Positions 45,238-53,519 of a DNA stretch of 64,000 nt are shown here, piece by piece. Position 1 is the stretch's first letter, and each line of letters begins with the position of its first letter. The notes below the pieces were generated by a model that did not search any database, was not told the DNA's origin, and saw nothing but the letters and a program-made list of their open reading frames with translations. Both the position numbers and the translations under genes were made by a program. Origin of the DNA: JAIOQA01 sp035493675 (lineage in GTDB: Bacteria > Myxococcota_A > Polyangia > Haliangiales > Haliangiaceae); assembly GCA_035493675.1 (NCBI GenBank), contig DATJIA010000335.1:3677-67676 (forward strand), read 5' to 3'.

Positions 45238-47950
45238 CCGGCGCGAGCTTCGACGCCTCGGCGGCGGCGCGCGCGTTCGGTCCGCTGACGACGACGACCA
45301 TGCGCGCGCGATCGAGATCGCGATGCAGGAGCGCCGCGACGTCGTCGGGCGACACCGCGCCGATCTTCGACGGCAAGACCACGTAGTAGTCGAGCGGGAG
45401 CTCGTGGATCACGAGATCCTGCGCTTGATCGGCGGCGCCCGCGGCGGAGCTCTGCTGCACCATCGCCGCCGACAGCGCCGCGCGGCGCGCGCGCACGAAG
45501 TCGTCGCGGAGATCGGCCGCGTGATCGCGCAGCTGATCGAGCTCGGCGACGATGCGCGCGATCGCGTCGCCCGCGCGCGCGGGATCGACGTCGCCGCTGA
45601 TCTCGAGCAGATCGCCGGCCGCGGTCGTGTGATAGCTCGCGTAGACGCCGTAGCTCGCCGCCATCTCCTCGCGGATCGCGGCGAGCCGCAGGTCGAGCAG
45701 CTCCTTCGCGACCGCGCGCGCCGGCCGCGACGCGCGCAAGGTCGAGTGCGCGAGCACCGCGAGCTTCACGTGGATCTGGGTCGCGTCGCCGTCCTCGATC
45801 GCGAAGACGTTCGGGCCCGGCTCGGGCGACGCCGCCGGCACCTGGTGCACGTCCGACGGCGCGCGCTTGGGCCACGCGCCCCACAGCTCGCGGATGTCGT
45901 GCTCGATCACGGCGCGATCGAAGTTGCCGCTGATGATCAAGGTCGCGCCTTCGGTGACGTAGTGCGCGCGCCGGAACGCCTCGAGCCGCGCGGCGTCGGG
46001 CGCCGCCTTCTTGGTCGGGCGCGCGTACGGATGATCCGATCCGAACAAGCGCGACATCACCGCGTGGCGCTGCTCGGCCGCCGCCTCGTCGCCGTTGTCG
46101 TTGTCGCCGGTCTCGCCCGCGAGATCCTCCGGATCGTAGACGCCGGCCTCGAGATCCAGGTGCAGGTGCCACAGGTGCCACTGCGCCCACGCCGCGATCC
46201 CCGACGTCGAGATCACGGTCGCGCTCTCCGTCACCGCCTCGTCGTACGACGTGCCGACGCCGGTGCCCGCGAGGATCTGGTCCCACTGATCCCAGTCGAA
46301 CGTGCGCTTGTAGTCGGGCGACAGCTTCTCGGCCGCGAGCCGCGCGGTGCCGGGCGCGTCGGGCGGATCGTCGGCGCTGCCGGTCGGGAACACCATGCGC
46401 GCCTCGAACAGCGAGCTGCCGAGGCGCGGCGCGAACACGACGCGCAGGCCGTTGTCGAGCATGATCTCGGTCGGCGCCTCGGCGTGCGCGGCGGCGGGCG
46501 CGACCAGCGCGCTGTCCGCCTCCTTCGCGTCGACCGGCTGGCGCGAGATCGGCAGATCCTTCACCGTGCGGGTCGCGAGGTTCGCGATCGACGTCGTGCG
46601 CTCCTTCGGATCGCGCTTCGCCTCGGGGCGGATGCGCAGCACGAACGGCTTCGCGTTGACCAGGTAGTGATCGGTGTACGCGAGCAAGGCCGGCAAGGTC
46701 AGCGCGTGCGTCACCTCGAGGTCGTGGATCTGGAAGTCGGTGCGATCGGTGTACTGCAGGTAGTCCGCGATCATGTCGCCGCGCGACGACAGATCCTCGT
46801 AGCGTCCGATCGTCTGCGCGTAGAGGTACGCGCGCCACGTGCTGACCAGGATCTCGTCGGTGCGGCCGTGCGAGAGCGCCGCCGGCAGGCCGTCGCGCAT
46901 CGCCTTCTCGACCGCCGACAGATCGGCGCCCTTCTTGGCGAGCGCGGCGACCAAGGTGACGCCGCCGCGCTTGCCGCCGACGTCGAACACGAAGATCGCG
47001 TCGATGTCGTCGTGCGCGTTGGCGACGCGGTTCATCGCGCTCTGCACGAGCGTCTCGGCGAGCTGGTGATAGATCGCCTCGTTGGTGCCCCAGTCGGGCG
47101 CCGCGTACGCGAGCACGACCATCGGCTGATCGAGCGTCCAGCTCAGATCGTGCTGGGCGCCGGTGCGCTCGTCGAAGGAGAGCGACGGGATGTACGGCTG
47201 CTCCTTGTTGCCGTGCGCCGGGATGCCGCCGAAGGTGGCGGCGATCGCGGTGCGCATCACCTTGCGATCGACGGCGCCGCTGACCACGAGGACGGCGTTC
47301 TGAGGCCCGTAGTGCAGGTCGAGGAACTTGCAGACGTCGTCGCGCTTGATCGTCCCGACGTCGGAGCCGCCGGGGTTGTGGCCGTACGGGTGGTCCTCGC
47401 CGAACAGCGCCGCGTACAGCGGATCGACGCCGGCGCTGCCGCGCTGCGCGAGCTCGGCCAAGACGACGCCGCGCTCGCGCTCGAAGAGATCGTCGTCGAT
47501 CGCCGCGCAGGTGAGGCGCATGCGCGCGGCCTCGACCGAGAGCTGCTCGGTCCACGCCGAGCCGACGCCGATCGAGACGTAGTCGGTCGCGTCTTGCACG
47601 GTGAACGCGTTGTACGAGAGCGACGCGGCGGCGAGCCGGTCCCACAAGGTCGCCTTGCCCGGCTCGGTGCGCTCGAGGAACGACAGGTGCTCGACGAAGT
47701 GCGCGATGCCGGTCGCGCCCGCGGGATCGGCGGCGGAGCCGACCTTGTAGCGGACGTCGACGACGGTGACGTTGGTGTCGCGCTGCGGCGCGAGCACGAC
47801 GGTCAAGCCGTTCGACAGCTGGAAGACGTCGAGGTCGAGGTCGTAGCGAAACTTCTCGTGTCGATCGAGATCGGACGGGAATCGGAACGGCGTCTTGTTC
47901 GAGCACGACAGCGCGAGCGTGAGGCACGCGAGGGCGACGAGGCGGCGCAC
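45209..47950 (-). CDS. M16 family zinc metallopeptidase, two-domain lipoprotein
   Basis: 913 residues from GTG at 47950 (the frame extends further but is unsupported). Lipoprotein signal LTLALSC; zinc-binding inverted motif H84-F-V-E87-H88 with the downstream Glu in ERERGVVLAELAQRG in the N-terminal M16 domain. A second M16-like half (from about residue 500, NGLRVVFAPRLGSSLFEARMVFP) lacks HxxEH, as in pitrilysin-type enzymes where the second half is structural. Digests peptides in the periplasm. Confidence 0.9.
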   Translation of the reverse strand: MRRLVALACLTLALSCSNKTPFRFPSDLDRHEKFRYDLDLDVFQLSNGLTVVLAPQRDTNVTVVDVRYKVGSAADPAGATGIAHFVEHLSFLERTEPGKATLWDRLAAASLSYNAFTVQDATDYVSIGVGSAWTEQLSVEAARMRLTCAAIDDDLFERERGVVLAELAQRGSAGVDPLYAALFGEDHPYGHNPGGSDVGTIKRDDVCKFLDLHYGPQNAVLVVSGAVDRKVMRTAIAATFGGIPAHGNKEQPYIPSLSFDERTGAQHDLSWTLDQPMVVLAYAAPDWGTNEAIYHQLAETLVQSAMNRVANAHDDIDAIFVFDVGGKRGGVTLVAALAKKGADLSAVEKAMRDGLPAALSHGRTDEILVSTWRAYLYAQTIGRYEDLSSRGDMIADYLQYTDRTDFQIHDLEVTHALTLPALLAYTDHYLVNAKPFVLRIRPEAKRDPKERTTSIANLATRTVKDLPISRQPVDAKEADSALVAPAAAHAEAPTEIMLDNGLRVVFAPRLGSSLFEARMVFPTGSADDPPDAPGTARLAAEKLSPDYKRTFDWDQWDQILAGTGVGTSYDEAVTESATVISTSGIAAWAQWHLWHLHLDLEAGVYDPEDLAGETGDNDNGDEAAAEQRHAVMSRLFGSDHPYARPTKKAAPDAARLEAFRRAHYVTEGATLIISGNFDRAVIEHDIRELWGAWPKRAPSDVHQVPAASPEPGPNVFAIEDGDATQIHVKLAVLAHSTLRASRPARAVAKELLDLRLAAIREEMAASYGVYASYHTTAAGDLLEISGDVDPARAGDAIARIVAELDQLRDHAADLRDDFVRARRAALSAAMVQQSSAAGAADQAQDLVIHELPLDYYVVLPSKIGAVSPDDVAALLHRDLDRARMVVVVSGPNARAAAEASKLAPVTVLPSAKK

Positions 47951-48192
47951 CTGATCAGAATTGCTCGACCCACGGGCGCAGATCCAGCTCTTGTGTCCAG
48001 GCGCTCCGGTGTTGGCGTGAGATTGCCAAGTAAGACCGCGCGTGCGATCGGAGGCGATGATGCCGTCGACGATCACGTGCGCGACGTGGATGCCTTTTCG
48101 GCTGCAGCTCTCGCTCGGCGGTCTCGCGAACCGTCGCGGGCCGCGCGATCGCGCGGACGCCGAACTTCGCAGCAATGTCCGGCTCAGTTCGC

Positions 48193-48316
48193 ATGGGGGT
48201 ATCGGGGGAGCCGTCGCGGCTCCCCGATCTGAGGACGCGAAGCGTCCGGACGACGCAGAGCGGGCGCTGCGTGGCGTTCAGCCGGAGCAGGGTGCGCAGC
48301 GCCTCAGCGCTGCGCA
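48193..48316 (+). repeat. Four-hairpin structured element upstream of accC (repeat copy 2)
   Basis: Four dyads in a row: ATCGGGGGAGCC/GGCTCCCCGAT (48201-48228, one bulge), GGACGC-GAA-GCGTCC (48233-48247), ACGCAG/CTGCGT (48253-48272) and TGCGCAGCGC-CTCA-GCGCTGCGCA (48293-48316, perfect 10-bp arms). The first is the second copy of the repeat at 2243-2285, including the leading ATGGGGGT and trailing GATCTG. Confidence 0.65.
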
Positions 48317-48407
48317 GGTGGCTCGCGAATGGCCGAACCGCCTGGCGACCGCTCTGCCTGGACCACCAGTAGCGTGTTCACTCATGCGCGGAGGATGCCA
48401 TTTCGGC

Positions 48408-48413
48408 TACGCT
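48408..48413 (+). promoter_or_regulatory. Candidate -10 box (TACGCT) of accC
   Basis: Ends 9 nt before the ATG; the context GGCTACGCTGCG is close to that of the metallophosphatase box. Confidence 0.45.
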
Positions 48414-48422
48414 GCGCCGGCC

Positions 48423-49988
48423 ATGGCGCAGTCGTATCGATCGATCAAGCGGATCCTCGTCGCGAATCGTGGCGAGATCGCCGTGCGTGTGATGCGCACG
48501 TGTCACGAGCGCGGCATCGAGACCGTCGCGGTGTACTCCGACGCGGATCGCCTCGCGCCGCACGTGCAGATGGCGGACTACGCGATCGCGATCGGGCCGG
48601 CGCCGTCGCGCGAGAGCTACCTGCGCATCGACAAGATCTTGGACGCGTGCAAGACGTCGGGCGCCGACGCGGTGCACCCGGGCTACGGCTTCTTGTCCGA
48701 GAACGAAGACTTCGCCGACGCGTGCGAAGCGGCGGGCATCATCTTCATCGGACCGCGCGCGGACGCGATGCGGAAGATGGGCTCCAAGACCGAGGCGCGG
48801 AAGACCGTGACCGCGGCGGGCACGCCGGTCGTGCCCGGCGACAACGGCCCCGACGGCAACGGCTTCCCCGATGTCGCGCTCGCGCTCGCGTCGGCGAAGA
48901 AGATCGGCTTCCCGGTCCTCATCAAGGCGGCGGCGGGCGGCGGCGGCAAGGGCATGCGCCTGGTGTCTTCCGAGGCCGAGTTCGGCGCGAGCTTCGAAGG
49001 CGCGAAGCGCGAGGCCGCCGGCGCGTTCGGCGACGACACGGTCTATCTCGAGAAGGCGATCATCCGCCCGCGCCACATCGAGATCCAGGTCTTCGGCGAC
49101 GAGCACGGATCGATCGTGCACCTCGGCGAGCGCGACTGCTCGATCCAACGCCGTCACCAGAAGGTCGTCGAGGAGGCGCCGTCGCCGGTCGTCTCCGCGG
49201 AGCTGCGCGCGAAGATGGGCGCGGCGGCGGTCGCGGCGGCGCGCGCGGTCGACTACCGCGGCGCCGGCACGTGCGAGTTCCTGCTCGGCGCCGACGGCGG
49301 CTTCTACTTCCTCGAGATGAACACGCGCCTGCAGGTCGAGCATCCGGTGACGGAGATGATCTACGGCGTCGATCTGGTGTCGTGGCAGATCGACGTCGCG
49401 GAAGGACGGCCGCTGCCTCTCACGCAACAAGAGCTCGATGGGCGCCGTCGCGGTCACGCGGTCGAGTGCCGCGTCTACGCCGAGGATCCGGTGAAGTTCT
49501 TGCCGTCGCCGGGCACGATCACGCACATGCGCGTGCCCGACGGCCCGTGGGTGCGCAACGACTGCGGCTGCTACGAAGGCGCCGAGATCCCCGTGCACTA
49601 CGATCCGATGATCTCGAAGCTCGTCGTGTGGGGCGAGGATCGCAAGCAAGCGGTCGCGCGCATGCGCCGCGCGCTCGACGAGTACCAGGTGCGCGGCATC
49701 GAGACGAACCTGCCGTTCCATCGCCTGTGCCTGCGCCATCCGCAGTTCGTCGCGGGCGAGTACGACACCGGCTTCATCGGCCGCGAGCACGAAGCGCTCA
49801 CGCCGAAAGCGTCGGGGCCGGACTTCGAAGCCGCGCTGATCGCGCTCGCGCTCGACAGCGGCGGACCGCGCCCCGCGGCCGCGGCGTCGAACGGCGCGAA
49901 CGGTGCGTCGAAGCCGACCGCGACGCCCGCGTCGTCGTCGAGCGAGATCAGCGGCTGGCGCTGGGGCACGCGCGGCTGGCGCGGCTGA
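48423..49988 (+). CDS. accC: Biotin carboxylase (acetyl/acyl-CoA carboxylase subunit)
   Basis: 521 residues. ILVANRGEIAVRVMRTCHERG, the ATP-grasp loop AAAGGGGKGMR, ERDCSIQRRHQKVVEEAPS and EMNTRLQVEHPVTE are hallmark biotin carboxylase motifs. A roughly 50-residue Ala/Ser-rich C-terminal tail ending SGWRWGTRGWRG extends beyond E. coli AccC (449 residues); no biotin-carrier domain follows, so a separate biotin protein is needed. It could serve acetyl-CoA or another acyl-CoA carboxylase; no partner gene is adjacent. Confidence 0.92.
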   Translation: MAQSYRSIKRILVANRGEIAVRVMRTCHERGIETVAVYSDADRLAPHVQMADYAIAIGPAPSRESYLRIDKILDACKTSGADAVHPGYGFLSENEDFADACEAAGIIFIGPRADAMRKMGSKTEARKTVTAAGTPVVPGDNGPDGNGFPDVALALASAKKIGFPVLIKAAAGGGGKGMRLVSSEAEFGASFEGAKREAAGAFGDDTVYLEKAIIRPRHIEIQVFGDEHGSIVHLGERDCSIQRRHQKVVEEAPSPVVSAELRAKMGAAAVAAARAVDYRGAGTCEFLLGADGGFYFLEMNTRLQVEHPVTEMIYGVDLVSWQIDVAEGRPLPLTQQELDGRRRGHAVECRVYAEDPVKFLPSPGTITHMRVPDGPWVRNDCGCYEGAEIPVHYDPMISKLVVWGEDRKQAVARMRRALDEYQVRGIETNLPFHRLCLRHPQFVAGEYDTGFIGREHEALTPKASGPDFEAALIALALDSGGPRPAAAASNGANGASKPTATPASSSSEISGWRWGTRGWRG

Positions 49989-49997
49989 GTTGGCGAT

Positions 49998-50882
49998 TCA
50001 TTGGCAGACGTTCGCGGTGCACACGCCGCTCGCGCAGTCATCGCCCATGACGCAGCCAGTGCCTGTCGTGCAGTCGCCGGCCATGCCGCCGCTCATTCCT
50101 TGGATACTGCCGATAAGCGTCGCGTCACTTGTTGTGATCGTACGGTTTCCCAGGGAAGTCTTGCGATCGTGCGTGAGATTGACGTTCTTCTGGGAGGATG
50201 TGGCGGAGATCAGGAATGTCGATCCAAGCCCGTTGATCGTGTTCGAGAGCTTGGTCGCGACCGTCGACGGAGCGTCGCCGACGGCGTACGCCACGGCGAC
50301 GTTTCCGATGGCAACCGATGCGTTGTCGTCGAACTCGAACGTGAGGGTCGGGTTAATGCCATCTGCGATCGTGATCGTGACGCCATCGAGTGCCGTCGTC
50401 GCGTTCGCGCCGATGTACGCGACCCGTCCCGATGCCGCGGTCGGTGTGATCGAGCCGCTGCAGGTCGCGTTGCATGTGCCGCAGGAGATGCCGTTGCGAT
50501 CGTCGCAGACCTCGCCGGCGGCGGCGTTCGTGTAGCCATCACCGCAGGCCGGGAACCGGCATTCGACGCCGAACGACACCGCACCTGCGGTGTCGCCGTT
50601 GCACCCGCTGGTATCGACAACTCCGTTATCGCACTCCTCGGGCGGCTCGACCACGTTGTTGCCGCACTCCACCGAGTGCGCGTCCGGCAGACGCGCGTCG
50701 GGCGTGCCGAGCTTCGCGTCGACGGCGGCATCGTTGGTCGGCGCGTCGGCGATCGCGGCGGCATCGATGGACGACGCCGGCGCATCGAGCGCCGACGCGT
50801 CCGACGCGGTCGAGAACGTATTGATGCCGATGAGGTTGGAGCAGCTCGCGAGCGCGAGCGCGAGGATCGCGAGAGCGCGCAT
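49998..50882 (-). CDS. Lipoprotein with myxococcal cysteine-rich repeats
   Basis: 294 residues. Signal peptide with lipobox LALASC, an Ala/Asp/Ser-rich stretch, then two DUF4215-like cysteine repeats (ECGNNVVEPPEECDNG, ACGDGYTNAAAGEVCDD), a beta-rich segment (DGVTITIADGINPTLTFEFDDNASVAIGNVAV) of the kind seen in large surface proteins, and a C-terminal Cys module. The middle part (50090-50480) is visibly poorer in GC than its neighbours, hinting at a different origin. Start overlaps the upstream gene's stop (TAATG). Function unknown. Confidence 0.78.
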   Translation of the reverse strand: MRALAILALALASCSNLIGINTFSTASDASALDAPASSIDAAAIADAPTNDAAVDAKLGTPDARLPDAHSVECGNNVVEPPEECDNGVVDTSGCNGDTAGAVSFGVECRFPACGDGYTNAAAGEVCDDRNGISCGTCNATCSGSITPTAASGRVAYIGANATTALDGVTITIADGINPTLTFEFDDNASVAIGNVAVAYAVGDAPSTVATKLSNTINGLGSTFLISATSSQKNVNLTHDRKTSLGNRTITTSDATLIGSIQGMSGGMAGDCTTGTGCVMGDDCASGVCTANVCQ

Positions 50883-51895
50883 TAGAAGTGGCCTCCGATC
50901 GTGACGGACGCGCCGTCGGGGCCGACCGCCGGCGCGATCGCGACGCCGTGCGACGACTCGCTCGGCGCCGTGAGCCACAAGGTCGCGCCGACGCCGATCG
51001 CGATCGCGCCGACCGCGAAGAGCCCGGTCGCGACGTTCGCGCGGGCGCGCGCTTGATCGCCCAGCGCGTTGGCCTGCGCGGTGAGGCCGTCGGTCGCGCA
51101 CGTGGTCATGCCGTTGCATACGTTCTTCGCGTCGCTCCACTTGCCGCTCGCCATCACGCCGGCGATCACGCCGCCGGCGACGAGCGCGAGCCCGCCGCCT
51201 CCGACGATCTCGCCGATCATCTTGCGGTTCGATCTGGACGGCGCGGCCGGCGTCTCGTCGTGCGCCTCGATATGTGCGATCGTCGTCGTCTCTTTGCCCG
51301 GCTCGGAGTGGAGCGGCGTGCCGGGCGCGATCGGCTGCGGGCGATCGAGCGGCGGGATCGCGACGGTGACGGTCAATCCCTCACCGGTCGCACTGACCTT
51401 CGCGCTCCACTCCTTGAAGCCGGGCGCGGTCGCGACGACTTCGTAGTCGCCCGGATCGACCGGCGTCTCGATGCCGAGGAGGTTCGTGACGTCGTTGCCG
51501 TTGACCTTCACGCTGAAGCCGCTCGGCGAGGTCGCGGCGTTGACGAGGAGCTTGGTCAGACGCGGCGCGAGCGCGTCGGCGCGGCGTGCGGCGTCCTTGC
51601 GGCGGCCTTCGTTGGTGTCACGCTGCGCGACCTCGCGGAACGCGGCCCACGCGGTCGTCAGCTTGCCTTGCTTCTCGGAGCAGACGCCGATGTTGTAGCG
51701 AGTACCGATCTGCGGATCGAGCTTCCAACTCTGTTGGAAGGCGGCGCACGCGTCGGCGTACTTGCCGTCGTTCATCAGCTGGCGTCCGCGATCGAACGCG
51801 GCCTCCGCGGCGGCGCCGGCGTCCTGCGCGTACACTGAGGCCACGGCGACGACGGCGCACGCGAACAGCGTGAGGAAAAACGGTCTCGATCGCAT
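50882..51895 (-). CDS. TPR/PEGA-type exported protein
   Basis: 337 residues. Signal peptide MRSRPFFLTLFACAVVAVASVYAQ, a TPR-like N-terminal part (AFDRGRQLMNDGKYADACAAFQQSWKLDPQIGTRYNIGVCSEKQGK), a PEGA-like domain (SGFSVKVNGNDVTNLLGIETPVDPGDYEVVATAPGF) and one late transmembrane helix (about residue 240). This arrangement is common in Myxococcota. Upstream gene of a two-gene unit with the Cys-rich lipoprotein. TAACCT lies 21 nt before the ATG. Confidence 0.85.
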   Translation of the reverse strand: MRSRPFFLTLFACAVVAVASVYAQDAGAAAEAAFDRGRQLMNDGKYADACAAFQQSWKLDPQIGTRYNIGVCSEKQGKLTTAWAAFREVAQRDTNEGRRKDAARRADALAPRLTKLLVNAATSPSGFSVKVNGNDVTNLLGIETPVDPGDYEVVATAPGFKEWSAKVSATGEGLTVTVAIPPLDRPQPIAPGTPLHSEPGKETTTIAHIEAHDETPAAPSRSNRKMIGEIVGGGGLALVAGGVIAGVMASGKWSDAKNVCNGMTTCATDGLTAQANALGDQARARANVATGLFAVGAIAIGVGATLWLTAPSESSHGVAIAPAVGPDGASVTIGGHF

Positions 51896-51987
51896 CGACC
51901 CCCCCTGGACGTCGGGAGGTTACTCCGCTTCGCGTCGGTTTCGGTAGTCCTCGCCGACACCTGCGCGCGTTGACAGGTTCTGCAACT

Positions 51988-52018
51988 CGATACTGGATAG
52001 TTAAACTATCCAGTATCG
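51988..52018 (+). promoter_or_regulatory. 31-bp perfect palindrome, probable operator
   Basis: Arms CGATACTGGATAGTT and AACTATCCAGTATCG are exact inverted repeats around a single A. The sequence is AT-rich for this genome, and TTGACA lies at 51970-51975. It sits 25 bp before the cytochrome gene and 11 bp upstream of its candidate -10 box, so it would overlap the -35 zone. A one-base loop rules out an efficient terminator; a dimeric repressor site (TetR or MarR type) is the likeliest reading. Confidence 0.7.
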
Positions 52019-52029
52019 GGCGGCGCCGG

Positions 52030-52035
52030 TAAGGT
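52030..52035 (+). promoter_or_regulatory. Candidate -10 box (TAAGGT) of the cytochrome operon
   Basis: Eight nt before the ATG at 52044 and just downstream of the 31-bp palindrome. Confidence 0.4.
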
Positions 52036-52043
52036 GCGCGCCC

Positions 52044-53492
52044 ATGAGGGAATCGATCGCGTGGATCGCGGCGGCGCTGGCCGCCTGTGGGACGAGCGGC
52101 TCGCCGCCGACGGGCGCGCCCGACGCCGGCGGCGCATCGGATCCGTTCGCGGCGCAGCCCGACACCGGCGAGGGGTTGACCGACGTCAGCGCGGATCTCG
52201 ACGCGGTCCTCGAGCACGGCGCGCTCGCGACCGCGTGCGCCGACTACGCGAAGGCGCCGGCGGATCGACGCCTGCGCCTCCTGTGCGGCAAGGCGATGTT
52301 CTTCGACGAGGGGTTCGGCACCGCGGGCGTCCCGAAGCCGCTCCTCACCTGGGCGATGAGCAGCTTCCCCGACGAGGTCGGCCCCGGCTTCACGAAGCTC
52401 GGCCTGATCGAGGATCCGCGATCGAGCGAGCACGTCCCGCTCGGCTTTCCGCCGGGCGCGAAGCTCGGCAGCGTCGACACGTTCGCGTTCGGATGTGCGA
52501 GCTGTCATTTCGCGCGGCTGCCCGACGGACGCTACGCGGTCGGCGCGCCGAACCACGCGTTCGAGTACGGGCGCATGAACTTGATCCTCGCGGTCCTGCC
52601 CGCGCTCTCGATCCCGGGCGCGAACGAAGGCGATCACGATCCGGACGCGCTCGCCGCGATCCAGCCGCTGCGCGATCGGATGAAAGCGGATCCGGCGATC
52701 GGACAGGCGCTGCTCGGCGCGTTGCTGCCGCTCTTGGGTGGGACCATGCCGGTCTTCTCGAAGGAGAACGAGCATTGGTACGCGCGGTGGCGCAGCGGCA
52801 CGATGGACTTCCTGATCCAGCCGCTGCCGCTCGACGATCGCGTGCACACGGTGTCGAAGATCAGCGCGCTGTGGGGCATGCCCGACGCGGCGGAGCGCGA
52901 GGCGCACGGGATCGGATCGGCGATGATCGGCTGGACCGGCTCGACGGTGAGCGAGCGCAACTTCCTCGCAGGCTTCGTCGACATCGGCGGCGGCGTGCCC
53001 GCCGACTGGCCCGACGATCGTTTCGGTCCGCTCTTGGACTACCTCTACTCGCTGCGCGCGCCGGCGCCGCCGTCGTCGTCGGCGTCGGACTCCACGCAGG
53101 GCCGCGCGGTGTACGTCGCGCACTGCGAGTCGTGCCACGGCGGGCCGCGCGGGATGGGCGATCACGTCTACACGTACGAAGAGATCGGGACCGACGACGC
53201 GATGCGCTGGTGGGCGGATGGTCCGGATCACGACGGCGGGCCGTGCTGCGGGATCGCGTTCCAGCCCGGTGATCTTCTGACGCACGGGATCAAGTCGCCG
53301 CGATTGGTCGGGCTGTGGGCGATGACGCGCTTCCTCCACGACGGCGCGATCGATTCGCTCGAGCAGCTGCTCTGCCTCACGCCTCGCCGCGGCGTCGCCG
53401 ACCCGGCGTTCGGCGACGGAGGCCACACGTTCGGCTGCGATCTCCCGACCGCCGACCGCGAAGCGGTGCTCGCCTACCTGCGCGCGCACTGA
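52044..53492 (+). CDS. Di-haem cytochrome c lipoprotein
   Basis: 482 residues. Lipobox LAAC, a Pro/Asp/Ala-rich linker, then two haem-binding CxxCH motifs, one in a large N-terminal domain (FGCASCHFARLP) and one near residue 358 (HCESCHGGPRGMGDH). The distance and surrounding patterns (FMDF..., DDRVHTVSKISALWG) recall the di-haem thiol oxidoreductase/peroxidase-like proteins that act on the periplasmic side of the outer membrane. Substrate not readable. Leads an operon with 53520, 54539 and 56290. Confidence 0.85.
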   Translation: MRESIAWIAAALAACGTSGSPPTGAPDAGGASDPFAAQPDTGEGLTDVSADLDAVLEHGALATACADYAKAPADRRLRLLCGKAMFFDEGFGTAGVPKPLLTWAMSSFPDEVGPGFTKLGLIEDPRSSEHVPLGFPPGAKLGSVDTFAFGCASCHFARLPDGRYAVGAPNHAFEYGRMNLILAVLPALSIPGANEGDHDPDALAAIQPLRDRMKADPAIGQALLGALLPLLGGTMPVFSKENEHWYARWRSGTMDFLIQPLPLDDRVHTVSKISALWGMPDAAEREAHGIGSAMIGWTGSTVSERNFLAGFVDIGGGVPADWPDDRFGPLLDYLYSLRAPAPPSSSASDSTQGRAVYVAHCESCHGGPRGMGDHVYTYEEIGTDDAMRWWADGPDHDGGPCCGIAFQPGDLLTHGIKSPRLVGLWAMTRFLHDGAIDSLEQLLCLTPRRGVADPAFGDGGHTFGCDLPTADREAVLAYLRAH

Positions 53493-53502
53493 GCGGAGGT
53501 GA

Positions 53503-53508
53503 TACGCT
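53503..53508 (+). promoter_or_regulatory. Candidate internal -10 box (TACGCT) before the PEGA-type gene
   Basis: Ends 11 nt before the ATG at 53520, in the gap after the cytochrome gene; it favours that ATG over the GTG at 53499. Confidence 0.35.
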
Positions 53509-53519
53509 GGTCGCTCCGC

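Larger units (their letters stand above)
47951..48422 (+). other. 472-bp intergenic region with hairpin array
   Basis: Between the M16 gene (minus) and accC (plus). The part near the M16 gene (47955-48194) keeps open frames on the minus strand that look like a decayed coding remnant, without a recognisable family. The 48193-48316 part is a series of hairpins. A TACGCT box precedes accC. Confidence 0.65.

Noticed and set aside
47955..48194. 79-codon minus-strand ORF as a real gene
   Set aside because: No recognisable domain, poor codon pattern and no Shine-Dalgarno; kept only as a possible remnant.
51988..52018. Palindrome as a Rho-independent terminator of the gene at 50882
   Set aside because: It lies upstream (5') of that minus-strand gene, has a one-base loop and no T-run; an operator fits better.
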